Assembly: GCA_963736975.1 (NCBI GenBank)
Contig: CAVTQY010000001.1
Location: forward strand, 310,001 to 374,000
Source of the DNA: CAVTQY01 sp963736975
Lineage (GTDB): Bacteria > Pseudomonadota > Alphaproteobacteria > Acetobacterales > Acetobacteraceae
Direction of reading: 5' to 3'
DNA length: 64,000 nt
The number at the start of each line of letters is the position of its first letter. Positions within the stretch are counted from its first letter, which is position 1. Made by a program: the position numbers and the translations under genes. Of this stretch, positions 49,825 through 58,659 are shown piece by piece. A model generated the notes under the pieces. It made no database searches. It worked only from the letters and a program-made list of their open reading frames with translations, and had not been told where the DNA came from.

Positions 49825-50689
49825 GTTCGTGCACCCGAAAAATCCGATCCACAAATCCGGCGACGGCCTGCACGACCGCGAGCGGCGCTTCGTGATGCGG
49901 CGCGTGTTCCGCTTCCAGCATCACCGTCCGCACCGGGCAATAACAACTCTCCTCCGCCATCTGCGCCTGCGCGGCGGAGCCGTACGGATCGCGCGTGCCT
50001 TGCAGGATCAGGATCGGCACGCGGATATGCGCGAGTTCGTCGCTCAGCTCGAAACTGTCGGCAAAACCCGGGTCGAGCCAGGCGCCGCTCCAGCCGCGAA
50101 ACGCGATGTCCGGATCGGCGTGATGCCGCGCCAGCCGGGTCCGCAATTCGCCCTTCGCGTACTTGTCCCTTATGCGAGCAATACTGGCGCGGGAAACATC
50201 CTCGACGAAGAAATGCGGCGCCAGCAGCACGAGGCCGCGCACGCGGAAATCCTGCACGCTGCCGGCATAGATCGCAGCGATCGAAGCCCCATCGGAGTGC
50301 CCTACCAGCAGGCAGCGGCGGATGCCAGCAGCATCCAACACGCCGGCGACGTGCTGTTTTGCTTCCTTGTGCATGTAGTCGAGCGGCCAAGGTAACGGCG
50401 CCGGGTCGGAACGCCCGTAACCGAACCGCGAATAGGCGAACACTCCGCAGCCCGTCTTCTCCGTCAGCCTGGCCGGAAAATCGCGCCACAGGGCAACTGA
50501 TCCCAACCCTTCATGCAACAGCACAAAGCTGGGTGCCTCGGTCGGTCCAGGCCCCCACCAGGCCGCCTCCAGCCGACGTCCGTCAAGCTCGACGGTCAGC
50601 TCCCTTGGCGCAGCTTGAATCGCTGGATTTTCCCGGTTGCGGTCTTCGGCAGGGTCTCCACGATCTCGATCCACCGCGGATATTTCCAT
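49814..50689 (-). CDS. Alpha/beta hydrolase of the box operon
   Basis: Up to 291 residues. The core fold has FVLLHEGLGSVALWRDFPA (oxyanion-hole strand), the nucleophile elbow LLVGHSDGAS with Ser, LVLLAPHFF, ILILQGTRDPYG (acid) and a late His in EAEHAPHHEAP. It may hydrolyse a thioester or ester in the benzoate pathway. The ATG at 50689 overlaps the ligase by 94 bases, an unusually long overlap. The true start may be nearer 50600, where AAGGGAG could serve as ribosome binding site, but no ATG or GTG suits it there. Confidence 0.82.
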   Translation of the reverse strand: MEISAVDRDRGDPAEDRNRENPAIQAAPRELTVELDGRRLEAAWWGPGPTEAPSFVLLHEGLGSVALWRDFPARLTEKTGCGVFAYSRFGYGRSDPAPLPWPLDYMHKEAKQHVAGVLDAAGIRRCLLVGHSDGASIAAIYAGSVQDFRVRGLVLLAPHFFVEDVSRASIARIRDKYAKGELRTRLARHHADPDIAFRGWSGAWLDPGFADSFELSDELAHIRVPILILQGTRDPYGSAAQAQMAEESCYCPVRTVMLEAEHAPHHEAPLAVVQAVAGFVDRIFRVHEHAH

Positions 50690-52212
50690 ACGCCGATCGC
50701 CTCCTGCACATGCGCTTTGAGCTGCTCGCGCAACGCCTCGGCGGAAATAGCGCTGGCGCCTGGCCGCAGCACGACGAACGCCTTGGGCTTGGTCAGCCCG
50801 GCCTCGTCCGCTTGGCCGACCACGGCGGCTTCCAGCACCGCCTGATGCGCGATCAGCGCCGCCTCCACCTCAAACGGCGAAACCCAGATCCCGCCGACCT
50901 TCATCATGTCGTCGGCACGCCCGCAATAGCGGTACATGCCGTCCGGCTCGCGGATATAGGTATCGCCGGTATGCGTCCATTCGCCGCGGAAGGTGCTGCG
51001 GCTTTTGTCGCGCTGGTTCCAGTAGCCCTCAGCGGCGCTCGGCCCGCGCACGATCAGCTCTCCCGCCTCCCCCTCCGGCACATCGTTTCCGGCGGTATCG
51101 ACGATCCGTACCTCATAGCCCGGCACCGCCCGGCCAGACGTGCCGTAGCGCAGCGCACCCGGGGCATTGGACAGAAAAATATGCAGCATCTCGGTCGAGC
51201 CGAGCCCGTCCAGTATGTCCACGCCTACCGTCTCGACCCAACGCCGGCCGATCGTCTCCGGCAACGGCTCGCCGGCGGAGATGCAGCAGCGCAGTCGCTC
51301 CGATCCGGCGCCGCAGCCGATCGCAGGATGCGCGAGCAGGGCGGCATACAGCGTCGGCACGCCGCCGAAGATGCTGGGTTGGAAGCGCCGCAGCACGGCC
51401 AGCACCGAGTCCGGCGTCGGCCGCTCTGGCAGCAGGACCGCCCCGGCGCCGACCGCCATCGGGAAGGTCATCGCATTGCCGAGCCCGTAGGCGAAGAACA
51501 GTTTCGCCGCCGAGAACACGACATCGTCCGGCTCGATCCCCAGCACCTGCATGCCGTACGTTTCGGCCGTCGCGCGCAGGCTGCCGTGCACATGCCGCAC
51601 GCCTTTCGGCAGGCCGGTCGAGCCCGAGGAGTAGAGCCAGAACGCTACCTCGTCCGGCGAGGCGGGAACCGGATCGAGATCATTGCATTCGCCGGCGAGG
51701 ATTTCGGCAAGCGCGGTGTCGTCGGCCGCAAGCTCGGGCCGGCTGCCGTCCGGCGCGGCGACGACCACGCGCGGCCGTTGCGGCAAGTCATTCAGCACGG
51801 GCCGCAATGCACGCAGTAGGGGCGCCGATGCTACCATCGCAGCGGCCCGGCTATCCGCCAGTACGAAGCCGGTCTGTTCCGGCGTCAGCAGCGTATTCAC
51901 CGGCACCGGGATCACGCCGGCCCGCACCGCGCCCCAGAATGCGATCGAGAAGTCGATCGTATCCAACATCACCAGCGCGACCCGCTGCTCGCGCCGGATG
52001 CCTGCCGTGCTCAGGGCGGCGGCGAAGCGGCTGCTCTCCTGTCGCAGCTCCTTATAGGTCAATGCGCGCCACGGGTCGCGAAACGCCGTCCGCTCGCCGC
52101 GGCCTTCGGCAAGGTGACGGTCCACGAAGAACCAGGCGGCGTTTCCCCCGAGATGCATAGGGGCAGGATGCGCCGATGCGGGAACATCGATCAAGCGGGT
52201 CGTCGCTTTCAT
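50596..52212 (-). CDS. Benzoate-CoA ligase-family enzyme
   Basis: 538 residues from the ATG at 52212. The ANL-superfamily ligase has the P-loop-like motif FWLYSSGSTGLPKGVRHVHG, the GLGSTEMLHIFLSN core and the C-terminal GRADDMMKVGGIWVSPFE hinge, with the catalytic Lys in PKTATGKIQRFKL. The N-terminal GGNAAWFFVDRHLAEGRGER is typical of benzoate and 4-hydroxybenzoate ligases. It activates an aromatic acid to its CoA thioester, using ATP, for boxB and boxC downstream. It is the first gene of the operon. Confidence 0.9.
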   Translation of the reverse strand: MKATTRLIDVPASAHPAPMHLGGNAAWFFVDRHLAEGRGERTAFRDPWRALTYKELRQESSRFAAALSTAGIRREQRVALVMLDTIDFSIAFWGAVRAGVIPVPVNTLLTPEQTGFVLADSRAAAMVASAPLLRALRPVLNDLPQRPRVVVAAPDGSRPELAADDTALAEILAGECNDLDPVPASPDEVAFWLYSSGSTGLPKGVRHVHGSLRATAETYGMQVLGIEPDDVVFSAAKLFFAYGLGNAMTFPMAVGAGAVLLPERPTPDSVLAVLRRFQPSIFGGVPTLYAALLAHPAIGCGAGSERLRCCISAGEPLPETIGRRWVETVGVDILDGLGSTEMLHIFLSNAPGALRYGTSGRAVPGYEVRIVDTAGNDVPEGEAGELIVRGPSAAEGYWNQRDKSRSTFRGEWTHTGDTYIREPDGMYRYCGRADDMMKVGGIWVSPFEVEAALIAHQAVLEAAVVGQADEAGLTKPKAFVVLRPGASAISAEALREQLKAHVQEAIGVWKYPRWIEIVETLPKTATGKIQRFKLRQGS

Positions 52213-52415
52213 CCGTGGACCCGACCCGAGCCTCGCCTCGTCCAGCGACTGGGTCGAGCCCCGCGACGCCCGGGCAGCTTGGCGTGAGGCCGCCGCCGAG
52301 ATGCAAGCACAATCGGCGCTGGATTCCGACAACATGAAGCGGTTCCCGCCGGCCGCTCTCTCCGAACCAACTCCACCGAAATCCGGGATACTTCCCAGGA
52401 CAAGGCCAAAGAGTA

Positions 52416-52853
52416 TCAGTACATCTGCCCACGTAGAAAGCAGTAAATCGTAAGATTAACGAGTTGACTATCCGCGTTCCAGTTTATGTGTCCGTACCAG
52501 ACCTTAGCCGTCACCCGATCATCGGCATTTGGTTCCGGGCCACAAGGAGCAGGGTCAACCAGGGCAGCAGCGGGCACGTCCCACCACTTTCCGAGAATTT
52601 TGACTTGATCCATGCCCTGATCGGTCGTCCGCCATTCGTCATCCCTCAGTACATGACCGTCGCCCACATCGCAGCAGATGTAATGGCCTGTTGCATCATG
52701 GCGGGACATGCATTCCCACCACTGATGCTCGGTGCCAGTTAAATTCACTCCCGCGGGCGGCCTTGCCATTGCCGGTGGAACGATGAAGACGGCGAGAATA
52801 GCAGCGCGCATTATGCCACAGCATCGTTCGTAAAAAGATCGTTGTTCTTTCAT
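52416..52853 (-). CDS. Secreted small protein with conserved cysteines
   Basis: 145 residues from the ATG at 52853; a second ATG at 52811 would give a shorter, standard signal peptide (MRAAILAVFIVPPAMA). The mature part has LTGTEHQWWECM, HYICCDVGDGHVLRDDEW, GKWWDVPAAALV and YCFLRGQMY near the end, with several cysteines suitable for disulfides. Similar secreted proteins are frequent in alphaproteobacteria but have no known function. It stands alone, upstream of the benzoate ligase on the same strand. Confidence 0.75.
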   Translation of the reverse strand: MKEQRSFYERCCGIMRAAILAVFIVPPAMARPPAGVNLTGTEHQWWECMSRHDATGHYICCDVGDGHVLRDDEWRTTDQGMDQVKILGKWWDVPAAALVDPAPCGPEPNADDRVTAKVWYGHINWNADSQLVNLTIYCFLRGQMY

Positions 52854-53199
52854 CGCTCAAACCCGCGTTCTTCGTCCAAACGTTCGCGATATCGCAACGG
52901 TAGCACGGCACCAGCCAGCGCCGCAAGGAATTTATGATGGTATCAAGATTATTCAAAAGCTGCTCAGCGCACCGAAGATCGCTGCTTCCTTGCCATTTAC
53001 CGGTCCGCCGGTTGCGCGCTCGCCCCTCAGTTCGCCAGGGCGCGAAAGCTCCTGCGCCGCAGCTTCGATTATCCGTCGGACGGTGTCGCCAGACACGAAC
53101 AGGCGACATTCGAGCCTACCGGCCGACCGGAGCTGAGGCTGACCATGCTGGAAGGAAGTCGGCACTTGACGCGACAAGGGCACTGTTTTCATCTGAACC
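52854..53199. other. Intergenic region without a convincing gene
   Basis: About 346 bases between two divergent genes. Open frames here are Arg/Ser/Pro-rich or run antisense into the oxidoreductase gene and lack a ribosome binding site. I see no repeat or strong palindrome. Confidence 0.5.
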
Positions 53200-54576
53200 A
53201 TGAGCACATACGATGCCATCGTGATCGGCACCGGCCAGGCCGGACCGTCGCTCGCCCGCCGCCTCGGCGCCGCGGGGCGGAAGGTCGCTATCATCGAGCG
53301 CGGCCGGTTCGGCGGCACTTGCATCAACACCGGCTGCACGCCCACGAAAGCGATGGTCGCCAGCGCCTATGCCGCGCATCTCGCGCGCCGAAGCGCGGAA
53401 TACGGGGTGACCATCTCCGGCCCGATCGGTATCGATATGCGCCGGGTAAAGGCGCGCAAGGACGCCATTTCCCGGACCAGCCGCGACGCGGTCGAACGAT
53501 CGCTGCGCAACGCGGCGAATGTCACTGTGTACCAGGGCCATGGGCGCTTCGTTTCAGCGCACGAGGTGAGCGTCGGCGATACACGCGTCACCGCCGAGCA
53601 CATCTTTGTCAATGTCGGCGGTCGGCCCTTGGTGGCCGCCATTCCGGGCCTCGATACCGTTCCGCATCTTACCAGCAGCTCGATCCTCGATCTCGACAGG
53701 GTACCGCCGCATCTGGTGGTGGTCGGCGGCAGCTATGTCGGGCTTGAATTCGGCCAAATGTTTCGCCGCTTCGGCGCCGAGGTGACCATCATCGAGGCGG
53801 GGCCGCGACTGATCGCGCGCGAGGATCCGGAGATATCGGACAGCGTTCGCGACGTGCTTGCCGCCGAGGACATCGCCATCCATCTCGGCGCGCAGCATCT
53901 CGCTTTCGAGCCCGCCGACGACGGCGTAACCGCCCGGTTCACCGCCGCCGGCGGGGCGCTGGCGGTGACCGGTTCGCATCTGCTGATCGCCGCGGGCCGC
54001 CGGCCGAACACCGATGATCTCGGGGTCGACCGCGCCGGGGTGGAGGTCAACGCAGCCGGCTACATCCAGGTGGACGACACGCTAGGCACCAACGTCCCCG
54101 GCATCTGGGCGCTCGGCGAATGCAACGGACACGGCGCCTTCACGCATACCGCTTACAATGATGCGGAAATCGTCGGTGCCAACCTGCTTGCCGGCGAGAA
54201 CCGCAGCCTGCGCGACCGGATCACCGCCTATGGCCTGTTTATCGACCCGCCGCTGGGACGTGCCGGCATGACAGAGACGGAAGCCCGTTCAGCCGGTCAT
54301 CCCGTGCTGACCGCCAGCATGCCCATGGAGGACGTCTCGCGTGCCTATGAGAAGGGCGAGACACTGGGACTTATGAAGATCATTGTGCACCGCGACAGCA
54401 AACAGATCCTCGGCGCCGCAATCCTGGGTACGGGCGGGGACGAAGCGGTGCACTGCGTGCTCGACCTGATGTATGCGAAGGCGCCGTATTCGGTGCTGCA
54501 GCGCGCCATGCACGTCCACCCGACTGTGGCTGAGTTTATCCCAAGTCTGTTGGAAGAACTGGCACCGGTCGTGTAA
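53200..54576 (+). CDS. Class I pyridine nucleotide-disulfide oxidoreductase (mercuric reductase-like)
   Basis: 458 residues. FAD site AIVIGTGQAGPSLARRLG, redox pair C41/C46 in GGTCINTGCTPTKAMVASA, NAD(P) site VVVGGSYVGLEFGQ, a second FAD contact IWALGECNGHGAFTHTAYND, and the C-terminal HVHPTVAEFIPSLLEEL with the active-site His. It lacks the extra cysteine pair of mercuric reductases and the N-terminal HMA domain. The likely role is reduction of a disulfide or quinone-like substrate; the exact one is open. It stands alone and divergent from the secreted-protein gene. Confidence 0.88.
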   Translation: MSTYDAIVIGTGQAGPSLARRLGAAGRKVAIIERGRFGGTCINTGCTPTKAMVASAYAAHLARRSAEYGVTISGPIGIDMRRVKARKDAISRTSRDAVERSLRNAANVTVYQGHGRFVSAHEVSVGDTRVTAEHIFVNVGGRPLVAAIPGLDTVPHLTSSSILDLDRVPPHLVVVGGSYVGLEFGQMFRRFGAEVTIIEAGPRLIAREDPEISDSVRDVLAAEDIAIHLGAQHLAFEPADDGVTARFTAAGGALAVTGSHLLIAAGRRPNTDDLGVDRAGVEVNAAGYIQVDDTLGTNVPGIWALGECNGHGAFTHTAYNDAEIVGANLLAGENRSLRDRITAYGLFIDPPLGRAGMTETEARSAGHPVLTASMPMEDVSRAYEKGETLGLMKIIVHRDSKQILGAAILGTGGDEAVHCVLDLMYAKAPYSVLQRAMHVHPTVAEFIPSLLEELAPVV

Positions 54577-54784
54577 CGGCGGACATTCTGAAATCTTGTG
54601 TATTCACGATGCCTTGTTCCAATTCGACGTAGTGACCACATTCTTGCCTTGATAATTGCACAAAACGTCCTCTATTCGGTCCTTCATTGATACAGATGCG
54701 CAAGCGACTGACATCGGGTTTGCTCGCCGGATACGGCTTGATCCGACCCATCACGACCACCGTACATTACAAGGAACGACAACC

Positions 54785-54862
54785 ATGGGCCGCGCGGTTC
54801 TTCTATGGCTGCTGGGTGTACCCATCCCGGTGATCATCATCCTGGCGCTTCTCTGGCACTGA
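54785..54862 (+). CDS. Tiny single-pass membrane protein (25 residues)
   Basis: A 25-residue ORF from the ATG at 54785, with AAGGAAC upstream. It is almost entirely one hydrophobic helix (VLLWLLGVPIPVIIILALLW) with a Pro-Ile-Pro kink. It ends 16 bases before the next gene start, so the two are likely co-transcribed. Short proteins with this sequence style recur in alphaproteobacteria beside such membrane genes. A longer in-frame reading from 54656 has no ribosome binding site. The function is unknown. Confidence 0.6.
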   Translation: MGRAVLLWLLGVPIPVIIILALLWH

Positions 54863-54878
54863 GGCTCGGGGCCATAAG

Positions 54879-55733
54879 ATGCAAACACCGTACGCGGTCA
54901 CGCCCGCCAGCACGTATGCGCAAACAGCGCAAACGCTGGAGGCGTCCACATCGGGAGTGGCCTGGCCGGCCATCATCGGCGGCGCATTCGCGGCCGCTGG
55001 CGTATCGCTAATCCTGTTGGCGCTCGGTTCAGGCTTCGGCCTGGCATCCGTCTCGCCCTGGCCCAATTCGGGCGTTTCGCTGACAACGTTCACCACGATG
55101 ACGGCTATCTGGCTGGTTATCGTCCAATGGCTGGCATCCGGGATTGGCGGCTGGCTGACCGGCCGGCTGCGGACCAAATGGGTTGGACTGCATACGCACG
55201 AGGTGTTCTTCCGAGATACGGCGAACGGGTTTCTGAGTTGGGCGGTTGCCACGGTGATCGGCGCGGCGGTTCTGACTTCCGTGGTGGGCGGAGCCACGCA
55301 TGTCGCAACAGGTGCCGCGGCGACAGCGGCTGGCGCGACCGCCGGGACAGCCGATCCGACAGCGTATTACGTCGATCGTCTCTATCGTTCGGATCATTCG
55401 GCCGCGAACCCCGGCGATCAGGATTTGCGTGCCGAAACCAGCCGGATCCTCCTGACGGGGATGCGCAACGGCGATGTCCCTGCCGGGGACAAGACGTATC
55501 TTGCGCAGCTCGTCACGGCTCGCACCGGGCTTTCGCAAGCCGATGCAACCAAACGCGTGGATGACGTGATCGCCGGAGAGAAAGCGGCCGAGGCGAAGCT
55601 GCGCCAAGCGGCGGAAGCGACCCGCAAGGCGGGCACCTATCTTTCCATCTTCATCGGCTTGTCGATGCTGATCGGCGCGTTCATCGCCAGCGCCGCAGCG
55701 GCGCTCGGCGGGATGCAGCGAGACGAATATTAG
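54879..55733 (+). CDS. Conserved multi-pass membrane protein
   Basis: 284 residues with about four hydrophobic segments: 30-55 (AIIGGAFAAAGVSLILLALG), 72-97 (TAIWLVIVQWLASGIGGWLT), 117-145 (FLSWAVATVIGAAVLTSVVG) and 250-277 (LSIFIGLSMLIGAFIASAAA). A long hydrophilic loop at about 150-245 holds LSQADATKRVDDVIAGEK with helical character. I do not recognise a named function. It lies between the 25-residue ORF and the NRAMP-like gene on the same strand. Confidence 0.8.
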   Translation: MQTPYAVTPASTYAQTAQTLEASTSGVAWPAIIGGAFAAAGVSLILLALGSGFGLASVSPWPNSGVSLTTFTTMTAIWLVIVQWLASGIGGWLTGRLRTKWVGLHTHEVFFRDTANGFLSWAVATVIGAAVLTSVVGGATHVATGAAATAAGATAGTADPTAYYVDRLYRSDHSAANPGDQDLRAETSRILLTGMRNGDVPAGDKTYLAQLVTARTGLSQADATKRVDDVIAGEKAAEAKLRQAAEATRKAGTYLSIFIGLSMLIGAFIASAAAALGGMQRDEY

Positions 55734-55771
55734 ACCGCGGGGCCGCACACCGTCCGCAGCAGGAAACGCCG

Positions 55772-57061
55772 ATGTCGAGTGCGCTGACAATCCCGGTCAA
55801 AGAGCCCGAGCGCCCGAAGCTGATCCAGATCCTCGGGCCCGGGCTGATTACCGGAGCTTCGGACGACGATCCCAGCGGTATAGCGACCTACTCCCAGGCC
55901 GGCGCGCAGTTCGGCTACGGACTGCTCTGGACCCTCGTGCTCAGCTATCCGCTGATGGCGGCCATCCAGGAGATCAGTGCGCGCATCGGCCGGGTGACCG
56001 GGATGGGCATCGCCGGAAACTTGCGGCGCCATTATCCGGGCTGGCTCTCCGGTAGCCTGGTTTGCGTGCTGCTATGCGCCAACCTGATCAACCTTGGCGC
56101 CGATCTCGGCGCCATGGGCGCGGCGTTGAAATTGCTGGCAGGCGGGCCAGCATTGCCGTACGTGGTCGGCTTCGCCGCGCTGTCCGGCGGACTGCAGATT
56201 TTCAGCCGCTATGCGCGCTACGTTTCCGTCCTCAAATGGCTTTGCCTTTCGCTGTTCAGCTATGTGATCTGTGCGTTCATCGTCGAGGTATCCTGGGCGG
56301 CGGTCGGACGCGCGATCGTGCATCCGCCGCTCTCGGGCAAGGCCGACTACCTGATGGCGATCGTGGCGGTGCTCGGCACGACGATCAGCCCTTATCTGTT
56401 CTTCTGGCAGGCCGAACAGGAGGTCGAGGAAGAAAAGGAACGCCCCGAGGCGCATCCCCTGAAGACCGCGCCGAAAGAGGCGCCGGCGGAGTTCACCCGG
56501 ATCCGCATCGACACATACCTTGGTATGGGATTCTCCAACCTGATTGCCGCGTTCATCGTCATCACTACTGCGGCTACGTTGAACGCGCACGGCCACACCG
56601 ACATCCAAACCTCATCGCAAGCGGCGGAGGCGTTGCGCGCCGTGGCCGGTCCCCTAACTTTCGTGGTATTCGCAGCCGGGATCATCGGCACCGGCCTACT
56701 GGCGTTGCCCGCGCTTGCCGGCTCCGCCGCTTATGCAGTGGGCGAGATGTTTCGTTGGCGGGTCGGCCTCGCGAAGCGGCCGGAGCGTGCAAAGGCCTTC
56801 TACGGCACTATCGCGAGCGGCATGGTCATCGGCATTGTGCTGAACTTCACCCCGATCGACCCGATCAAGGCACTCTATTGGAGTGCCGTGCTGAACGGGG
56901 TTGCGGCGGTGCCGATCATGGCCATGATGATGCGGCTGACGATGCGGCGCGCCATCATGGCCGAGTTCACATTGCCCTGGAGCTTGCAGGCGCTGGGCTG
57001 GATCTCGACCGCCGCCATGGGCGCGACTGTAGTCGGGATGATCTGGTCGTGGTTTCTGTAA
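55772..57061 (+). CDS. NRAMP-related divalent metal transporter
   Basis: 429 residues with about 11 transmembrane helices. TM1 reads TGASDDDPSGIATYSQAGAQ, a variant of the NRAMP metal-site motif DPGN. The TM6 site reads GTTISPYLFFWQAEQEVEEE and lacks the Met of the Mn/Fe type (MVMPH). Such replacements are typical of the NRMT group, which transports Mg2+ or Mn2+, and argue against strict Mn/Fe specificity. The C-terminus is short. It is 38 bases downstream of the conserved membrane protein and convergent with the sugar-acid dehydratase gene. Confidence 0.88.
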   Translation: MSSALTIPVKEPERPKLIQILGPGLITGASDDDPSGIATYSQAGAQFGYGLLWTLVLSYPLMAAIQEISARIGRVTGMGIAGNLRRHYPGWLSGSLVCVLLCANLINLGADLGAMGAALKLLAGGPALPYVVGFAALSGGLQIFSRYARYVSVLKWLCLSLFSYVICAFIVEVSWAAVGRAIVHPPLSGKADYLMAIVAVLGTTISPYLFFWQAEQEVEEEKERPEAHPLKTAPKEAPAEFTRIRIDTYLGMGFSNLIAAFIVITTAATLNAHGHTDIQTSSQAAEALRAVAGPLTFVVFAAGIIGTGLLALPALAGSAAYAVGEMFRWRVGLAKRPERAKAFYGTIASGMVIGIVLNFTPIDPIKALYWSAVLNGVAAVPIMAMMMRLTMRRAIMAEFTLPWSLQALGWISTAAMGATVVGMIWSWFL

Positions 57062-57076
57062 GAGTATCGTTGGATC

Positions 57077-58600
57077 TCACATCGTCGCCCCGATGACCCA
57101 GGGGGCGAACTCGGCGGCGCCGAAATCGAACTGCTCGCTTTTGGTCCGCTCGCCGGAGGCGACGCGCAGCATGAGTTCGAAGATGCGCTGGCCGCATTCC
57201 TGCACCGTCTCATCGCCATCGAGGATCGTGCCGCAGTTCACGTCCATGTCGTCTTCCATCCTGCGATACATGGGCGAGTTTGTCGCGAGCTTCATCGAGG
57301 GGGCCGGCTTGCAGCCGAACACGCTGCCCCGCCCGGTGGTGAAGCACACCAGGTTGGCGCCGCCTGCCACTTGCCCGGTCGCCGCCACAGGATCGTACCC
57401 GGGTGTGTCCATGAACACGAACCCCTTGGCGGTCACCGGCTCGGCGTAATTCACGACATCCACTAGGTTGGTGCTACCGGCCTTGGCCATCGCACCGAGA
57501 GACTTTTCCAGGATCGTGGTGAGCCCGCCGGCCTTGTTGCCCGGCGAAGGGTTGGCATTCATCTCTGCGCCTTCGCGCTTCGTGTAATCTTCCCACCAGC
57601 GCATCAGGGCAACGAGCTTCTCCCCCACCTCGCGGGATATCGCGCGGCGGGTCAGCAGGTGTTCGGCGCCGTAGGTTTCCGGCGTTTCCGACAGGATGAC
57701 CGTGCCGCCATAACGCACCAGGAGATCGCTTGCGGCGCCGAGAGCGGGGTTAGCGGAGACGCCGGAATATCCGTCCGAACCGCCGCACTGCAGGGCGACG
57801 GTCAGCTCGCTTGCCGGGACGGTTTCGCGCGAGACTTTGTTCGCCTCGGTAAGCACCTCCTTGACAAACGCCACGCCGGCCGCAACGGTCTTGCGGGTGC
57901 CGCCCATGCTCTGGATGTCCATCGATTTCAGCCGGCCGGCCAATCTCTGCTCCTCCAACAATCCGCCGATCTGGTTCACCTCGCAGCCGAGGCCGATAGC
58001 GATGACATGCGCGAAGTTCGGGTGCCGCGCATACCCCGCCAGGGTGCGCCGCAGCAGGCGCAACGGATCGCCTTCGGCCATGCCGCAGCCGGATTTGTGC
58101 GTGAGCGCCACCACGCCATCGACATTCGGATAATCGGCAAGCGGGTTCTCGCCGGTGAACGGGTTGCGCTTGAACACGTCGGCGATGAGACCGGCCACGT
58201 GGGCGCTGCAGTTCACGCTCGTGAGAATGCCAATATAGTTGCGCGTCGCGATCCGTCCATCCGGGCGGCGAATGCCATCGAATGCCGCTTTATCGTTCGC
58301 GTAGTCGGTCGGCCGCGTGTCCACGCCATAGGCGTAGTTCTTGGCGAAGTCGCCCATGCCACAGTTCTGCACGTGCACGTGCTGGCCGGGCGCGATTGGC
58401 GTCAGAGCGAAGCCGATGATTTGGCCGTAGCGGCGAAGCGGTTCGCCCGCGGCGATCTGACGTACCGCCACCTTATGGCCGGCCGGTATGCGCTCCGACG
58501 CCATCACACCGGAGGCGACAGGCGTCCCTGGCAACAGGGTGGCGCGCGCGATCACCACGCTGTCGTCTGGATGCAGGCGAATGACGGGCGGCGGTGACAT
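57077..58600 (-). CDS. UxaA/GarD-family altronate or galactarate dehydratase
   Basis: 507 residues. An N-terminal SAF domain (about 1-95; VIARATLLPGTPV and the HVHVQNCGM strand) precedes the catalytic part. Signature motifs are RNYIGILTSVNCSAH, VALTHKSGCGMAEGD, ALQCGGSDGYSGVSANPALG and FTTGRGSVFGCKPAPSMK. It dehydrates a sugar acid such as altronate, galactarate or a related aldarate with an iron centre. The downstream aldolase gene follows within 60 bases? No: on the minus strand the aldolase at 59439-58660 is upstream and reads first, 59 bases before this gene. Together they form a two-step degradation unit. Confidence 0.9.
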   Translation of the reverse strand: MSPPPVIRLHPDDSVVIARATLLPGTPVASGVMASERIPAGHKVAVRQIAAGEPLRRYGQIIGFALTPIAPGQHVHVQNCGMGDFAKNYAYGVDTRPTDYANDKAAFDGIRRPDGRIATRNYIGILTSVNCSAHVAGLIADVFKRNPFTGENPLADYPNVDGVVALTHKSGCGMAEGDPLRLLRRTLAGYARHPNFAHVIAIGLGCEVNQIGGLLEEQRLAGRLKSMDIQSMGGTRKTVAAGVAFVKEVLTEANKVSRETVPASELTVALQCGGSDGYSGVSANPALGAASDLLVRYGGTVILSETPETYGAEHLLTRRAISREVGEKLVALMRWWEDYTKREGAEMNANPSPGNKAGGLTTILEKSLGAMAKAGSTNLVDVVNYAEPVTAKGFVFMDTPGYDPVAATGQVAGGANLVCFTTGRGSVFGCKPAPSMKLATNSPMYRRMEDDMDVNCGTILDGDETVQECGQRIFELMLRVASGERTKSEQFDFGAAEFAPWVIGATM

Positions 58601-58659
58601 GGCGCTGCGCTCCCTTCACGCGTGAAGAAGGCAGGGACCCCTGGCCCCCGCCTTTCTTC

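Noticed and set aside
52953..53345. A minus-strand ORF of 130 codons across the start of the oxidoreductase
   Set aside because: It overlaps conserved FAD-binding sequence in antisense and has no family signature or ribosome binding site.
54536..54760. A 74-residue minus-strand ORF downstream of the oxidoreductase
   Set aside because: It overlaps the end of the oxidoreductase gene on the other strand, has no ribosome binding site and no recognised domain. It looks protein-like in composition, but evidence is too weak to annotate.
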